From: Stackebrandtia nassauensis DSM 44728 | GTDB taxonomy: Bacteria; Actinomycetota; Actinomycetes; Mycobacteriales; Micromonosporaceae | Reading direction: 5' to 3' | DNA length: 64,000 nucleotides | NCBI RefSeq assembly: GCF_000024545.1 | Contig: NC_013947.1 | Coordinates: forward strand, 6,758,001 to 6,822,000 | Shown here: positions 18,246 through 26,364 of the stretch, piece after piece | Position numbering within the stretch: the first letter of the stretch is position 1 | Layout of the letters: each line of letters begins with the position of its first letter | Program-made: the position numbers and the translations under genes | Notes under the pieces: generated by a model | Told to the model about the DNA's origin: nothing | The model's input: only the letters and a program-made list of their open reading frames with translations | Database searches by the model: none

Positions 18246-18926
18246 TCAGATCACTCCGGCCCGTTTGGCGAGACTGACCTCCCGGAACCACTGGTTCGAG
18301 ACCGGCGCGGCCAAGAGCCCCACCGTGATGCCCTCGATGACGAGCATCAGCACCAGGCCCAGCATGACGATGATCCCGCCGGTCGTGTCGGTGCTGGTGG
18401 TGCTCGTCTCGGACAGGATCCCGAACGACCCCAGCAGCCCGCACAGGCCACACAGAGCGAAGAGTCCATACACGACCCAGGTGGTGATCCGGGCCCAGTT
18501 GTAACCCCGGAGCACGCCCAGTGCCAGTACGATCACGCCGATGCCGACGACCAGGTACAGCACCCCGACGACTATGGACACCGTGCGCCCGACCGACGCG
18601 GCGTCCTCGGAGATCGACGAGTTCGCGTCCTCGATGGAGAAGTAGATCCCCAGGGCGCCCATCAGCAGCGAGATGACGGTCATCGCCACCATGAGCATCG
18701 CCGCGGTGGTGACCATGCCGGGACGGTCACCCGGCTCGGGCACCGGGGTGCCCATGCCGTAACCGGGCGGCTGCTGCGGCGGGTACGCGGGCTGCCCGTA
18801 ACCGCCCGCCGGGGACGATGGCACCCCGGTGACCGGCTGCTGTGGACTGTAGCCCGGCTGCTGGCCGTAGCCGGGCTGCTGCTGACCATAAGGGTCTTGA
18901 CCACCGGGTTGAGGTGGGTAGGTCAT
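18246..18926 (-). CDS. Tetraspanning membrane protein with N-terminal PQGY-rich tail
   Basis: A 226-residue protein. Residues 1 to about 68 are a low-complexity cytoplasmic tail built from Pro, Gln, Gly and Tyr (repeats like QQPGYGQQPGY); then come four helices with a polar loop rich in Ser/Thr (ETSTTSTDTTGG). It ends in a short basic segment LAKRAGVI that is nearly repeated at the end of the next upstream gene (ARAAGVI). Function is unknown; such tails are typical of actinobacterial scaffold or cell-envelope membrane proteins. Confidence 0.7.
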   Translation of the reverse strand: MTYPPQPGGQDPYGQQQPGYGQQPGYSPQQPVTGVPSSPAGGYGQPAYPPQQPPGYGMGTPVPEPGDRPGMVTTAAMLMVAMTVISLLMGALGIYFSIEDANSSISEDAASVGRTVSIVVGVLYLVVGIGVIVLALGVLRGYNWARITTWVVYGLFALCGLCGLLGSFGILSETSTTSTDTTGGIIVMLGLVLMLVIEGITVGLLAAPVSNQWFREVSLAKRAGVI

Positions 18927-18995
18927 GAGGTACTGCCGTCCTACGTAGTTCGCTTTGGTGAGAGTGCACCAGGGTACTGCTCCGGCGCGCCGTTG

Positions 18996-19769
18996 TTAAA
19001 TGACTCCGGCCGCCCGCGCCTGGGTGTTGGCCTTGAACCAGTCGCCCGCCTCCCGGTTGGCCATCATGATGAGGCTGACCACCGAGATGGCCATCGACAG
19101 GATGCTGATGATGAGCACCGAGGGCATGTACCAGCCGGGGATGATGTCGTCCACGTTCGCGCTGGAACTGGAACTGGTGCTGCTGGACACGGATTCCAGG
19201 GCCGCGAAGAAGATACCGGCGCAGACCATGACGATGAGGTTCCAGGCGAGGCTGACCCCGTTGAGAATGAACGAGGTGATTCGCGCCCAACTGAAGCCGC
19301 GCAAGGCGAACAGCGCCACGATGATGAACGCGAGCAACCACAGGAAATTGAAGAAGTTCAGGAACAATTGGAAACCACCGGTGTCCATGGAGTCGCTGCA
19401 ACTGGACGAATAGTCATAGGTGGTGTCGCTGTAGAGATCCTTACAATAATCCTCCATATTAGAGGACATTTGGTTGTAGAAGACGACGCCCATCAACGCC
19501 GAGAACATCCACAAAACCGCGAGGCCGACCATGGACATCGCGCCGACGGTGACCTTCTGCGGGCGTTCACCGGGCTCGGGCACCGGGGCGGACATGCCGT
19601 ATCCGGGCGGCGGCTGCGGCGGGTAGGCGGGCTGTCCGTAACCGCCCGCCGGGGACGAGGGCACGCTCGTCATGGGCTCCTGGTAGGGCGGGCCGCTGGA
19701 CTGTGGGCCGTAGTTCGGTTGCTGCTGACCATAGGGGTCGTAACCACCGGGCTGTGGTGGATAGGTCAT
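18996..19769 (-). CDS. Tetraspanning membrane protein with N-terminal PQGY-rich tail (paralogue)
   Basis: A 257-residue paralogue of the neighbouring gene. It opens with the same MTYPPQPGG head and GGYGQPAYPP tail, then four helices with a long exported loop holding two cysteines (DYCKDL and SSCSDS). The extra-cytoplasmic Ser-rich segment SVSSSTSSSSSANV follows the third helix. The ATG at 19769 is supported by GAAAGG nine bases upstream and by the shared start of its sister. With the next two genes on the plus strand it forms a divergent cluster. Confidence 0.7.
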   Translation of the reverse strand: MTYPPQPGGYDPYGQQQPNYGPQSSGPPYQEPMTSVPSSPAGGYGQPAYPPQPPPGYGMSAPVPEPGERPQKVTVGAMSMVGLAVLWMFSALMGVVFYNQMSSNMEDYCKDLYSDTTYDYSSSCSDSMDTGGFQLFLNFFNFLWLLAFIIVALFALRGFSWARITSFILNGVSLAWNLIVMVCAGIFFAALESVSSSTSSSSSANVDDIIPGWYMPSVLIISILSMAISVVSLIMMANREAGDWFKANTQARAAGVI

Positions 19770-19999
19770 CGATGCGCCTTTCACTGTCCCGTGAGTGAAT
19801 CCTCTCACCCGCCACCCTACTTGGCCAAAGTGACCACTCGGATCGAACAACTGGCTGTTGTTGGGCCTCAACCATTCCGTAGTTAGGACGGCAACATGCT
19901 GTCGTTGACTGAATGGAGAATTGCGGAACTGTCACGGTCTTGGCACAGTTCATTAAATCCTGCACCGACGTTGGTTTGGGGCGATCTTCATGTAGTAGG

Positions 20000-20028
20000 T
20001 TGACGCCCGGCACCTCTATAAATGTGAT
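20000..20028 (+). promoter_or_regulatory. Possible promoter of the CD225 gene in a 330-base divergent region
   Basis: TTGACG, 17 bases, TGTGAT: a fair sigma-70-type match about 70 bases before the CD225 start. The whole divergent gap (19770-20099) is AT-richer than its neighbours and shows no gene. Confidence 0.4.
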
Positions 20029-20099
20029 ACACCTGCCAGCAACCATACGGCACTCGTACGAAATTCCAGCGTCAGCGCCTAAGAAAGGCTGAATCACCA

Positions 20100-20444
20100 A
20101 TGTCCTATCAGCAACCGGGATATCCGCAGCAGCCCGGCTACGGCCAGCAGCCCGGCGGGGCCCCGCCCTCGAACTACATGGTCGGCTCGATCATCGCGAT
20201 CTTCTGCTGCTGGCCCTTCGCGATCCCGGCCATCATCAACGCGTCCAAGGTGAACTCGGCGTGGGCCGCCGGCGACGCCAACGGTGCGCAGCAGGCCTCC
20301 GAGCAGGCCAAGAAGTGGATGACCATCGCGTTCATCGCGGGCGCCGCCTGGGTGGTCCTGTGGCTCATCCTGTACTTCGTGCTCGGCGCCGCCCTGTTCG
20401 GTCTCAGCGAGTCGTACGACCCGAACGACTACAGCGGCTACTAG
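20100..20444 (+). CDS. CD225/dispanin-family membrane protein
   Basis: A 114-residue two-helix protein related to the interferon-induced transmembrane (dispanin) group. A PQGY-rich head (QQPGYPQQPGYGQQPGG) precedes the conserved first helix VGSIIAIFCCWPFAIPAIINASKVN, here with the juxtaposed Cys pair typical of the family, then the amphipathic loop and a second helix. In bacteria the role is unknown; a part in membrane organisation is assumed. The DUF2752 gene starts six bases after its stop, a pairing common in actinobacteria. Confidence 0.88.
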   Translation: MSYQQPGYPQQPGYGQQPGGAPPSNYMVGSIIAIFCCWPFAIPAIINASKVNSAWAAGDANGAQQASEQAKKWMTIAFIAGAAWVVLWLILYFVLGAALFGLSESYDPNDYSGY

Positions 20445-20449
20445 GCTCA

Positions 20450-20914
20450 ATGCCGACACTGACGTTCCCCACCCGCCTGCGCCAACGGTTTCCACTGTTG
20501 GAGCCGGCGGGTGTTCTCGTGTTCACGGTCGGCCTCGTCACCTACATCGGTGTCAAGGACCCCAACGAGGCCGGTCACTACCCGACCTGCCCGTTCCTCA
20601 TGTTCACCGGCTTCTACTGCCCCGGTTGCGGCAGCCTGCGCGCCATCCACGCGCTGGTGCACTTCGACATCGGCACCGCGCTGTCGCTGAACATCCTCAC
20701 CGTGTGCGTCATGATCCCGATGGCGGTCTTCCACTATGTCCGGTGGGCGACGGAGCGGTACCTCGGCCGGAGCATCCGAAAACGCATGGTCCCGGCCTCC
20801 TTCATCTGGGCGCTGCTGGTCGGGCTGCTCGCGTTCTGGTTCCTGCGCAACCTGGAACCGCTGGCGTTCCTGGCGCCCTACGGGGTCGCGCCCGGCGATC
20901 TCAAGTGGAGATAG
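20450..20914 (+). CDS. DUF2752 membrane protein
   Basis: A 154-residue three- to four-helix protein. The family hallmark is a Cys-rich stretch before the second helix: CPFLMFTGFYCPGCGSLRA followed by IHALVHFDI. The CPGCG motif could bind metal or form a disulfide. It is coupled to the CD225 gene, and the two probably act together. The ATG at 20450 is taken because the frame upstream of it is antisense-like Arg-rich sequence lying inside the CD225 gene. Confidence 0.85.
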   Translation: MPTLTFPTRLRQRFPLLEPAGVLVFTVGLVTYIGVKDPNEAGHYPTCPFLMFTGFYCPGCGSLRAIHALVHFDIGTALSLNILTVCVMIPMAVFHYVRWATERYLGRSIRKRMVPASFIWALLVGLLAFWFLRNLEPLAFLAPYGVAPGDLKWR

Positions 20915-20918
20915 GCCG

Positions 20919-21872
20919 CTACTTCGCGCGGGCGATGGCGCGGTCGACGAGACCGGCCATCAGTTCTCCCAGGTCGTGACCGGCGGCCTCGCAGGCCATC
21001 GGCAGCAGCGAGGTCTCGGTCATGCCGGGCACCACCTTGGCCTCCAGCACCAGCGGCGGACCGGCTTGCGGGACCATCATGTCGATACGGGACAGGTCCC
21101 GCAGGCCCAGCGTCCGGAACGCGGCGGTGGCGACGGCCGCGACGTCCTCCGAGACGCGCGGCGCCAGCCGGGCCGGGACGTGCCAGGTGGAGGCACCCGG
21201 GTTGTAGCGGGCGGCGAAGTCGTAGGCGTCGCCGGAGGGCTCGATCTCCACGGCCGGAAAGACCCTGGGTCCGTCGCCGGTGTCGACGACACCCACGGCG
21301 ATGTCCTTGCCGGGCGCGAACGCCTCCACCAGCGCCACGTCGCCGTAGGCGAAGCAGCCGATCATGGCGGCGGGCAGTTCCTCGGCGGTGCGCACCACCG
21401 CCACCCCCAGGCCGGAACCGCCCCGGGCCGGTTTGACGGCCAGCGGAACGCCGAGCTTGTCGACGATGCGGTCCAGCAGTTTCGCCGCGCCCAGGTCGGA
21501 GAAGGTCTCGCGCGGCAGCGCGATCCATTCCGGGGTGGGCAGTCCGGCGTCACGCAGCAGCGCCTTGGCGGTGGGTTTGTCCCAGGCGCGGCGGGCCGCG
21601 TCGGCGTCCGGGCCGACGTAGGGGATGCCGATGAGGTCAAGGACGCTGCGCAGCGAACCGTCCTCGCCGTTGCCGCCGTGCAGCGCGAACACCACCGCGT
21701 CGGGCGGATCGGCGATCAGGTCGGGCAGCAGGTTGGTGTCCACGTCGCGCAGTTCGGCGTGGACGTTCGCGCGGGACAGGGCGTCGGCGACCCGGCGGCC
21801 GGAACGCAGCGACACCTCCCGCTCGTACGACAGCCCGCCCGCCAGAACGAGAACCCGTGCGTCTTGCCTCAT
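20919..21872 (-). CDS. ddl: D-alanine--D-alanine ligase-like ATP-grasp protein with altered metal site
   Basis: A 317-residue ATP-grasp enzyme of the D-Ala-D-Ala ligase family, which makes the dipeptide for peptidoglycan. LHGGNGEDGSLRS, GIPYVGPD and the Gly-rich ATP loop VKPARGGSGLG are present. The C-terminal metal motif is odd: where the family has Glu-x-Asn followed by PGMT, this protein has LEAKVVPGMTETS, with Lys in place of the Mg-binding Asn. Asp in SRIDMMV is kept. It may therefore be a diverged ligase with another substrate, or weakly active. Its ATG overlaps the aminotransferase stop by four bases. Confidence 0.78.
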   Translation of the reverse strand: MRQDARVLVLAGGLSYEREVSLRSGRRVADALSRANVHAELRDVDTNLLPDLIADPPDAVVFALHGGNGEDGSLRSVLDLIGIPYVGPDADAARRAWDKPTAKALLRDAGLPTPEWIALPRETFSDLGAAKLLDRIVDKLGVPLAVKPARGGSGLGVAVVRTAEELPAAMIGCFAYGDVALVEAFAPGKDIAVGVVDTGDGPRVFPAVEIEPSGDAYDFAARYNPGASTWHVPARLAPRVSEDVAAVATAAFRTLGLRDLSRIDMMVPQAGPPLVLEAKVVPGMTETSLLPMACEAAGHDLGELMAGLVDRAIARAK

Positions 21873-23113
21873 GTCGTGAAGGTATCGCGCAGTCGGGCCG
21901 CGGAATTGATGACCCCGGAGAGCCTGCGAATGCCCTCCCGGATCTCGTCGCCGGGCGGGAACGAGAAGTTGAGCCGCATCTGCCCGGCGCCGGAGCCGTC
22001 GGCGTAGAAGCCGGTGCCCGGGACGTAGGCGACCCGGGCCGCCAGCGCCTGCGGCAGCATCGCCTTGGAGTCCAGGCCCTCGGGCAGGTTCGCCCACACG
22101 AACAGTCCGCCGCCGGGGTGGGTCCAGGTCATGGCGGCCGGGAAGTGGTCGGACATGGCCGCCAGCATGGTGTCCCGGCGTTCACAGTAGAGGGTCGAGA
22201 AGGTCTTGACCTGCTGCTGCCACGGCATCGTGGTCAGGTAGCGGGTCGCGGCGGCCTGCGTGAACGTGGACGGGCACAGCACCGCCGCCTCGGAGGCCAT
22301 CACGAGCTTGTCGCGCACCGCCGGCGGGGCCAGCACCCAGCCGACCCGCAGCCCGGCGGCGAAGATCTTGGAGAAGGTGCCGACGTAGAAGACGTTCTCG
22401 CTTCGCCTGGCGCGCAACGGGGTGGCGGTGTTGCCGTCGAAGCTGAGCATCCCGTAGGGATCGTCCTCGACGATGAGCAGGCCGTGCCGGTCGCAGATCT
22501 CCAGCACCTCCTGCCGCCGCGATTCCGACAGCGTCACGCCGGTGGGGTTCTGGTACGTCGGGACGGTGTACAGGAACTTCGGCCGCGTCGGCGCCTCGGC
22601 GATCGCGGTCTCCAGCGCTGCGGGGATCAGGCCCTCGTCGTCCATGGCCACGTGCCGCACCCGGGCCTGCGCGGCCTGGAACACGCCCAGCGCCCCCACG
22701 TAGGTGGGGCCCTCGGCCAGCACCACGTCGCCGGGGTCGAGGAACACCCGGCACAGCAGGTCGAGTCCCTGCTGGGCGCCGACGGTGACCACGACGTCGT
22801 CGGGGGAGGCCCCGGCGGTGACGTCGATGCCGGTCAGCGCCATGACCTCGCAGATCTGTTCCCGCAGCGCGACATCGCCCTGTCCGGGGCAGTACAGCAG
22901 CGACTTCGCGCCGTCCTCGGCCAGCAGCCGGGCGAACATCTCGCCGAGCTCGTCCATGTCGAGGGCGGCGGTGAAGGGGTTGCCGCCCGCCAGCGACACC
23001 ACCTCGGGACGACTGGCGACGGAGAACAGTGCCCGGATCTCGGACTGGGCCATGCCGTGTACGCGTGCCGCGTAGCGGTCGGAGTAGTCGTCCTGCGTCG
23101 TCTTCGTGGACAT
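21869..23113 (-). CDS. PLP-dependent aminotransferase, class I/II
   Basis: A fold-type I aminotransferase of 414 residues, closest in layout to 2-aminoadipate/MocR-type aminotransferases without a DNA-binding head. It shows VTVGAQQGLDLLCRVF, the PTYQNPTG motif, the pyridine-nitrogen aspartate in VEDDPYG, and the PLP lysine in FSKIFAAGLRVGW. The ATG at 23113 has GAGGAGG four bases upstream. Coupling to the ddl-like gene hints that it supplies or uses an amino acid for that ligase, but this is inference. Confidence 0.85.
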   Translation of the reverse strand: MSTKTTQDDYSDRYAARVHGMAQSEIRALFSVASRPEVVSLAGGNPFTAALDMDELGEMFARLLAEDGAKSLLYCPGQGDVALREQICEVMALTGIDVTAGASPDDVVVTVGAQQGLDLLCRVFLDPGDVVLAEGPTYVGALGVFQAAQARVRHVAMDDEGLIPAALETAIAEAPTRPKFLYTVPTYQNPTGVTLSESRRQEVLEICDRHGLLIVEDDPYGMLSFDGNTATPLRARRSENVFYVGTFSKIFAAGLRVGWVLAPPAVRDKLVMASEAAVLCPSTFTQAAATRYLTTMPWQQQVKTFSTLYCERRDTMLAAMSDHFPAAMTWTHPGGGLFVWANLPEGLDSKAMLPQALAARVAYVPGTGFYADGSGAGQMRLNFSFPPGDEIREGIRRLSGVINSAARLRDTFTT

Positions 23114-23219
23114 GGAACCTCCTCGCGGCACAAAGTTCGTGCCAGCCTACTCCGCCACCCGTTCGGGTAAAAACTTGATTTCTGTCACGTGTACGTCACA
23201 CATGGCTAGGATGTACCGG

Positions 23220-23834
23220 GTGTCGCGACGAATGGGGAGTTTGACGCTCGACACGCTCGATGACCTGCCTCGGCAGTGCAGGGGGTGTGTGTTCTGGGAG
23301 GTCGCGCCGGAATGTACCGGCGCTCAGGTCAGGGGTGCCTGCGACGACCCCGCCCTCGACAAGGAGGCGTGGGTGTCGGCGACGCTGCTCGAATGGGGCA
23401 GCTGCGGCCGGATCGCCTATGTCGACGGGATGCCCGCCGGTTTCATCACCTACGCCGACCCGCGCTACGTGCCCAGGGCGGCGGAGTTTCCGTCCGGCCC
23501 GGCCTCGGCCGACGCCGCGCTGCTGATGACCGCGCACGTGACCCCGGCCTACGCCGAGATCGGACTGGGGAGGCTGCTGGTGCAGGCCGCGGCCCACGAC
23601 CTCGCCAAACGGGGGATCACCGCGCTGGAGGCGTTCGGGGACACCCGGGGTGAGACCGGGGCCTGTGTCGCCCCGGCCGAGTTCTTCCGGGCGGTGGGTT
23701 TCAAGACCGTCCGCGCCCACCCGCACTATCCCCGGCTGCGACTGGACCTGCGGCGGCTGCCCGGCTGGGGGACCGGCGCCGGGGCCATCGAACACGAGGT
23801 GGAACGCTGGCTGGCCTCGGTGACGCCCGCCTGA
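23220..23834 (+). CDS. GNAT-family N-acetyltransferase
   Basis: A 204-residue GNAT protein of the type found next to parB/trx genes in Streptomyces-like genomes. It opens MSRRMGSLTLDTLDDLP, then a cysteine-rich piece (CRGCVFWEVAPEC), and has the acetyl-CoA region AEIGLGRLLVQAAAHDLAKRG. The GTG at 23220 is chosen because AGGA lies eight bases upstream and because homologues begin at this point; earlier in-frame starts exist at 23106 and 23202. The substrate is not known. Confidence 0.72.
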   Translation: MSRRMGSLTLDTLDDLPRQCRGCVFWEVAPECTGAQVRGACDDPALDKEAWVSATLLEWGSCGRIAYVDGMPAGFITYADPRYVPRAAEFPSGPASADAALLMTAHVTPAYAEIGLGRLLVQAAAHDLAKRGITALEAFGDTRGETGACVAPAEFFRAVGFKTVRAHPHYPRLRLDLRRLPGWGTGAGAIEHEVERWLASVTPA

Positions 23835-23868
23835 GTCGCCCAAGCCGCCCGGCTTGTTAGGGTCGGCC

Positions 23869-24189
23869 ATGATCACCTGCGTCGTCGAATACGTGATCGA
23901 TCCGGCGAAGACCGACGCCTTCGAGCGCTTCGGGCACCGCTGGATCGAGCTGGTCAACCGCCACGGCGGCACCCACCACGGTTACTTCCTCCCGTCGGAG
24001 GGGGCCAGCGACAAGGCCCTCGCGCTGTTCAGCTTTCCCAGCCTCGCCGCCTACGAGGAGTACCGGAAACTGTTCGGCGTCGACCCCGACTTCGTCGCGG
24101 CCGACCGCATCAGGGACGAGAGCGGCTGCGTGCTGCGGTACGAACGGACCTTCATGCGGCCACTGCTACCCGAACCGGCGACCCCATGA
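23869..24189 (+). CDS. NIPSNAP-family small protein
   Basis: A 106-residue ferredoxin-like (dimeric alpha-beta barrel) protein. The NIPSNAP pattern is seen in ITCVVEYVIDPAKTDAFERFGHRW, GYFLPSEG and the later FSFPSLAAYEEYRKLF. Its function is not defined; such domains often act as small monooxygenases or binding proteins. The ATG at 23869 is preferred over an in-frame TTG 15 bases upstream. Confidence 0.8.
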   Translation: MITCVVEYVIDPAKTDAFERFGHRWIELVNRHGGTHHGYFLPSEGASDKALALFSFPSLAAYEEYRKLFGVDPDFVAADRIRDESGCVLRYERTFMRPLLPEPATP

Positions 24190-24195
24190 CGCGAA

Positions 24196-24232
24196 GCATC
24201 GCGGCACCCGAGGGCCTCGGGTGCCGCGATGC
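24196..24232. terminator. Long bidirectional hairpin between NIPSNAP and trxA
   Basis: A perfect 17-bp inverted repeat (GCATCGCGGCACCCGAG and its complement) with a 3-base loop, placed between two convergent genes. It has no clear T-run on either side, so it probably terminates by stem strength alone or protects both 3' ends. Confidence 0.78.
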
Positions 24233-24245
24233 GTGAAGCGTCGGT

Positions 24246-24572
24246 TCAGACGGACTCGATGAGCTTGCGGATCTCGCTCTTGGGCTTGGCGCCGACGATG
24301 GCGCCGACCTGCTCGCCACCCTTGAACAGCATGATCGTGGGCACGCTCATGATCTGGTACTGGCGCATGGTGTTCGGGTTGGCGTCGGTGTCCACCTTGA
24401 CGACCCGGACCTTGTCCGACATCTCGGTCGCGAGTTCCTCAAGCACCGGCGATACCTTGCGGCACGGCCCGCACCACTCCGCCCAGAAGTCGACGAGTAC
24501 CGGTTTGTCGGCGTCGAGCACGTCGGCTTTGAAGCTGGCGTCGGTGACCGCCTTCATACTTCCCATTGTCAT
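24246..24572 (-). CDS. trxA: Thioredoxin
   Basis: A 108-residue thioredoxin with the redox pair Cys34/Cys37 in WCGPC and the cis-proline in MSVPTIM. It reduces protein disulfides with electrons from TrxB, encoded 17 bases upstream on the same strand; the two form the trxBA operon. Its likely stress control comes from the sigma-R-type promoter before trxB. Confidence 0.97.
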   Translation of the reverse strand: MTMGSMKAVTDASFKADVLDADKPVLVDFWAEWCGPCRKVSPVLEELATEMSDKVRVVKVDTDANPNTMRQYQIMSVPTIMLFKGGEQVGAIVGAKPKSEIRKLIESV

Positions 24573-24589
24573 TTAGTCCTTTTGATTGG

Positions 24590-25522
24590 TTACTCGGTTT
24601 CCAGGGCGGCGACATAGCGCTCGGCGTCGAGCGCCGCGGCGCAGCCGGTGCCGGAGGCCGTGATGGCCTGCCGGTAGGTGTTGTCGACCAGGTCGCCCGC
24701 GGCGAAGACGCCCGCCAGGTTGGTCCTGGTGCTGGGTGAGTCGACCTTGACGTAACCCTCGTCGTCGGTGTCCACCTGGTCGGCGAACAACGCGCTGCGC
24801 GGGTCGTGCCCGATCGCGACGAACATGCCGGTGGCGTCCAGGGTGCGGGTCTTGCCGGTGGTCACGTCGCGCACCTCCAGGCCGGTGACCTTCTGGTCGC
24901 CGACGACCTTGTCCACGACGGTGTTCCACTCGACCTTGATCTTGGGGTTGGACAGCGCCCGGTCCGCCATGATCTTCGAGGCCCGGAACGAGTCCCGGCG
25001 GTGGACGATCGTCACCGACTCGGCGAACTTGGTCAGGAAGGTGGCCTCCTCCATCGCGGAGTCGCCACCGCCGACCACGGCGATGTGCTGGCCCTTGAAG
25101 AAGAAGCCGTCGCAGGTGGCGCAGGACGACACCCCGTGGCCGAGCAGCTCCTGCTCGCCGGGGATGCCGATCGGGCGCCAGGCCGAACCGGTCGCCAGGA
25201 TCACCGCGTGCGCCTTGTAGGCGGTGTCCCCCACCCACACGGTCTTGACCTTGCCGGTCAGTTCCACCTTGGTGACGTCGTCGGTGAGAAGTTCGGCGCC
25301 GAAGCGTTCGGCCTGCTTGCGCATCGTGTCCATGAGGTCAGGCCCCATGATGCCGTCCGCGAAGCCGGGGAAGTTCTCGACGTCGGTGGTGGTCATCAAC
25401 GCGCCACCCGATTCGGCCCCCTCGATGACCAGGGGTTTGAGGTCCGCTCGCGCTGTGTACAGCGCTGCGGTGTACCCGGCCGGGCCGGAACCGATGATGA
25501 TCACGTTGCGGATGTCGCTCAC
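24590..25522 (-). CDS. trxB: Thioredoxin reductase (NADPH)
   Basis: A 310-residue low-molecular-weight flavoprotein. The FAD motif [12 protein letters not shown] is at 11-22, the redox-active CATC at 134-137, and the NADPH motif [10 protein letters not shown] and HRRDSFRAS follow. The GTG start has AAGGAG seven bases upstream. A GGAAT...GTT element lies 40 to 66 bases before the start. Confidence 0.97.
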   Translation of the reverse strand: MSDIRNVIIIGSGPAGYTAALYTARADLKPLVIEGAESGGALMTTTDVENFPGFADGIMGPDLMDTMRKQAERFGAELLTDDVTKVELTGKVKTVWVGDTAYKAHAVILATGSAWRPIGIPGEQELLGHGVSSCATCDGFFFKGQHIAVVGGGDSAMEEATFLTKFAESVTIVHRRDSFRASKIMADRALSNPKIKVEWNTVVDKVVGDQKVTGLEVRDVTTGKTRTLDATGMFVAIGHDPRSALFADQVDTDDEGYVKVDSPSTRTNLAGVFAAGDLVDNTYRQAITASGTGCAAALDAERYVAALETE

Positions 25523-25561
25523 CTAGATGCTCCTTATGGTGGCGTAGTTGTCCCATGCGTC

Positions 25562-25588
25562 AACGACATGGTACGTACGAAGCATTCC
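25562..25588 (-). promoter_or_regulatory. Sigma-R/sigma-M-type promoter of trxBA
   Basis: On the minus strand GGAAT (25588-25584), 19 bases, GTT (25564-25562). This matches the thiol-stress ECF consensus GGAAT-N18/19-GTT known from Streptomyces trxBA. The ECF sigma gene at 26361-26999 is an obvious candidate partner. Confidence 0.7.
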
Positions 25589-25626
25589 GGGGTGAGGTGC
25601 CCGCCACCGTCTTGTGGCCCAGCGGG

Positions 25627-26364
25627 CTAGAACTTCGCCGATCCGAGCACTTGGGGATCGCCGGAACGGCAGTCGGGGCCCACCGCGGCTACCGTCCCGC
25701 CGGACGATTCGTCCGCCACGACGGCGACCATCGCGGGTTCGCCCTCATACTGTCCGAAGTCGACCGACTCGACGCTGCCGCCGTAGGTACCGGTCAGCTC
25801 GGACAGACAGGCATCCCGGACGGACTTGTCGGTGGAGAGGGGTTCCAGCGCCGGGTCCAGTGCCGCCTTGTCGCCGGTGGCCGACAGGCCGCGGGCCCGA
25901 GCCAGGTCGGACTCGGAGTAGTCGGTGCCGGAGTAGGACATCCGGTACGCCGAGCCCTCCGAGTCGGTGCCGGAGTCCTTCTCGGACTGGTCGTTCTCGC
26001 CGGGGTTGTCGCGTTCCTTGTCGAACGGCTGCACCGAGGACTCGGAGTTGCCCTCGGCGTTGGTGGCGGCGTCGGAGTTCATCGGGGTGAACTGGGCGAT
26101 CAGGATCCCGCCCGCCACGAAGGCGGCCACGGCCAGGCTGGCCGAGGCCAGCGCGTAGCGGCGGCGCCACCACGGCTGTTTCGGCTTCGGAGCGGGCGCG
26201 AGCGCGGTGTCGGGAGCGGTCAGTTCCGGCAGCTCGGCCAGGGTCCGCTCCAACCGTTCCGCCACCTGGGAGGGCATGTCCGGATAGGACTGTGACAGTG
26301 CCCGCAGACCGGCGGTGACCGCCGCGTCCGCCTCGTCGCCGTGTGGCGCCGGGTTCGTCGTCAC
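25627..26364 (-). CDS. Membrane-bound anti-sigma factor for SigM
   Basis: A 245-residue protein overlapping the sigM stop by four bases, the standard place for a cognate anti-sigma factor. Residues 1-85 are cytoplasmic with an amphipathic segment (ALSQSYPDMPSQVAERLERT), one membrane helix lies at about 91-111, and the outside part has an acidic, Ser-rich linker and a C-terminal domain of about 80 residues with two Cys. No HxxxCxxC zinc motif is seen, so it is not a ZAS-type redox anti-sigma factor. Function is inferred mainly from position and layout. Confidence 0.75.
   Translation of the reverse strand: MTTNPAPHGDEADAAVTAGLRALSQSYPDMPSQVAERLERTLAELPELTAPDTALAPAPKPKQPWWRRRYALASASLAVAAFVAGGILIAQFTPMNSDAATNAEGNSESSVQPFDKERDNPGENDQSEKDSGTDSEGSAYRMSYSGTDYSESDLARARGLSATGDKAALDPALEPLSTDKSVRDACLSELTGTYGGSVESVDFGQYEGEPAMVAVVADESSGGTVAAVGPDCRSGDPQVLGSAKF

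Noticed and set aside
18198..19886. Plus-strand open frame of 562 codons
   Set aside because: Antisense to the two PQGY membrane-protein genes; rich in Arg, His and Gly, with no ribosome site.
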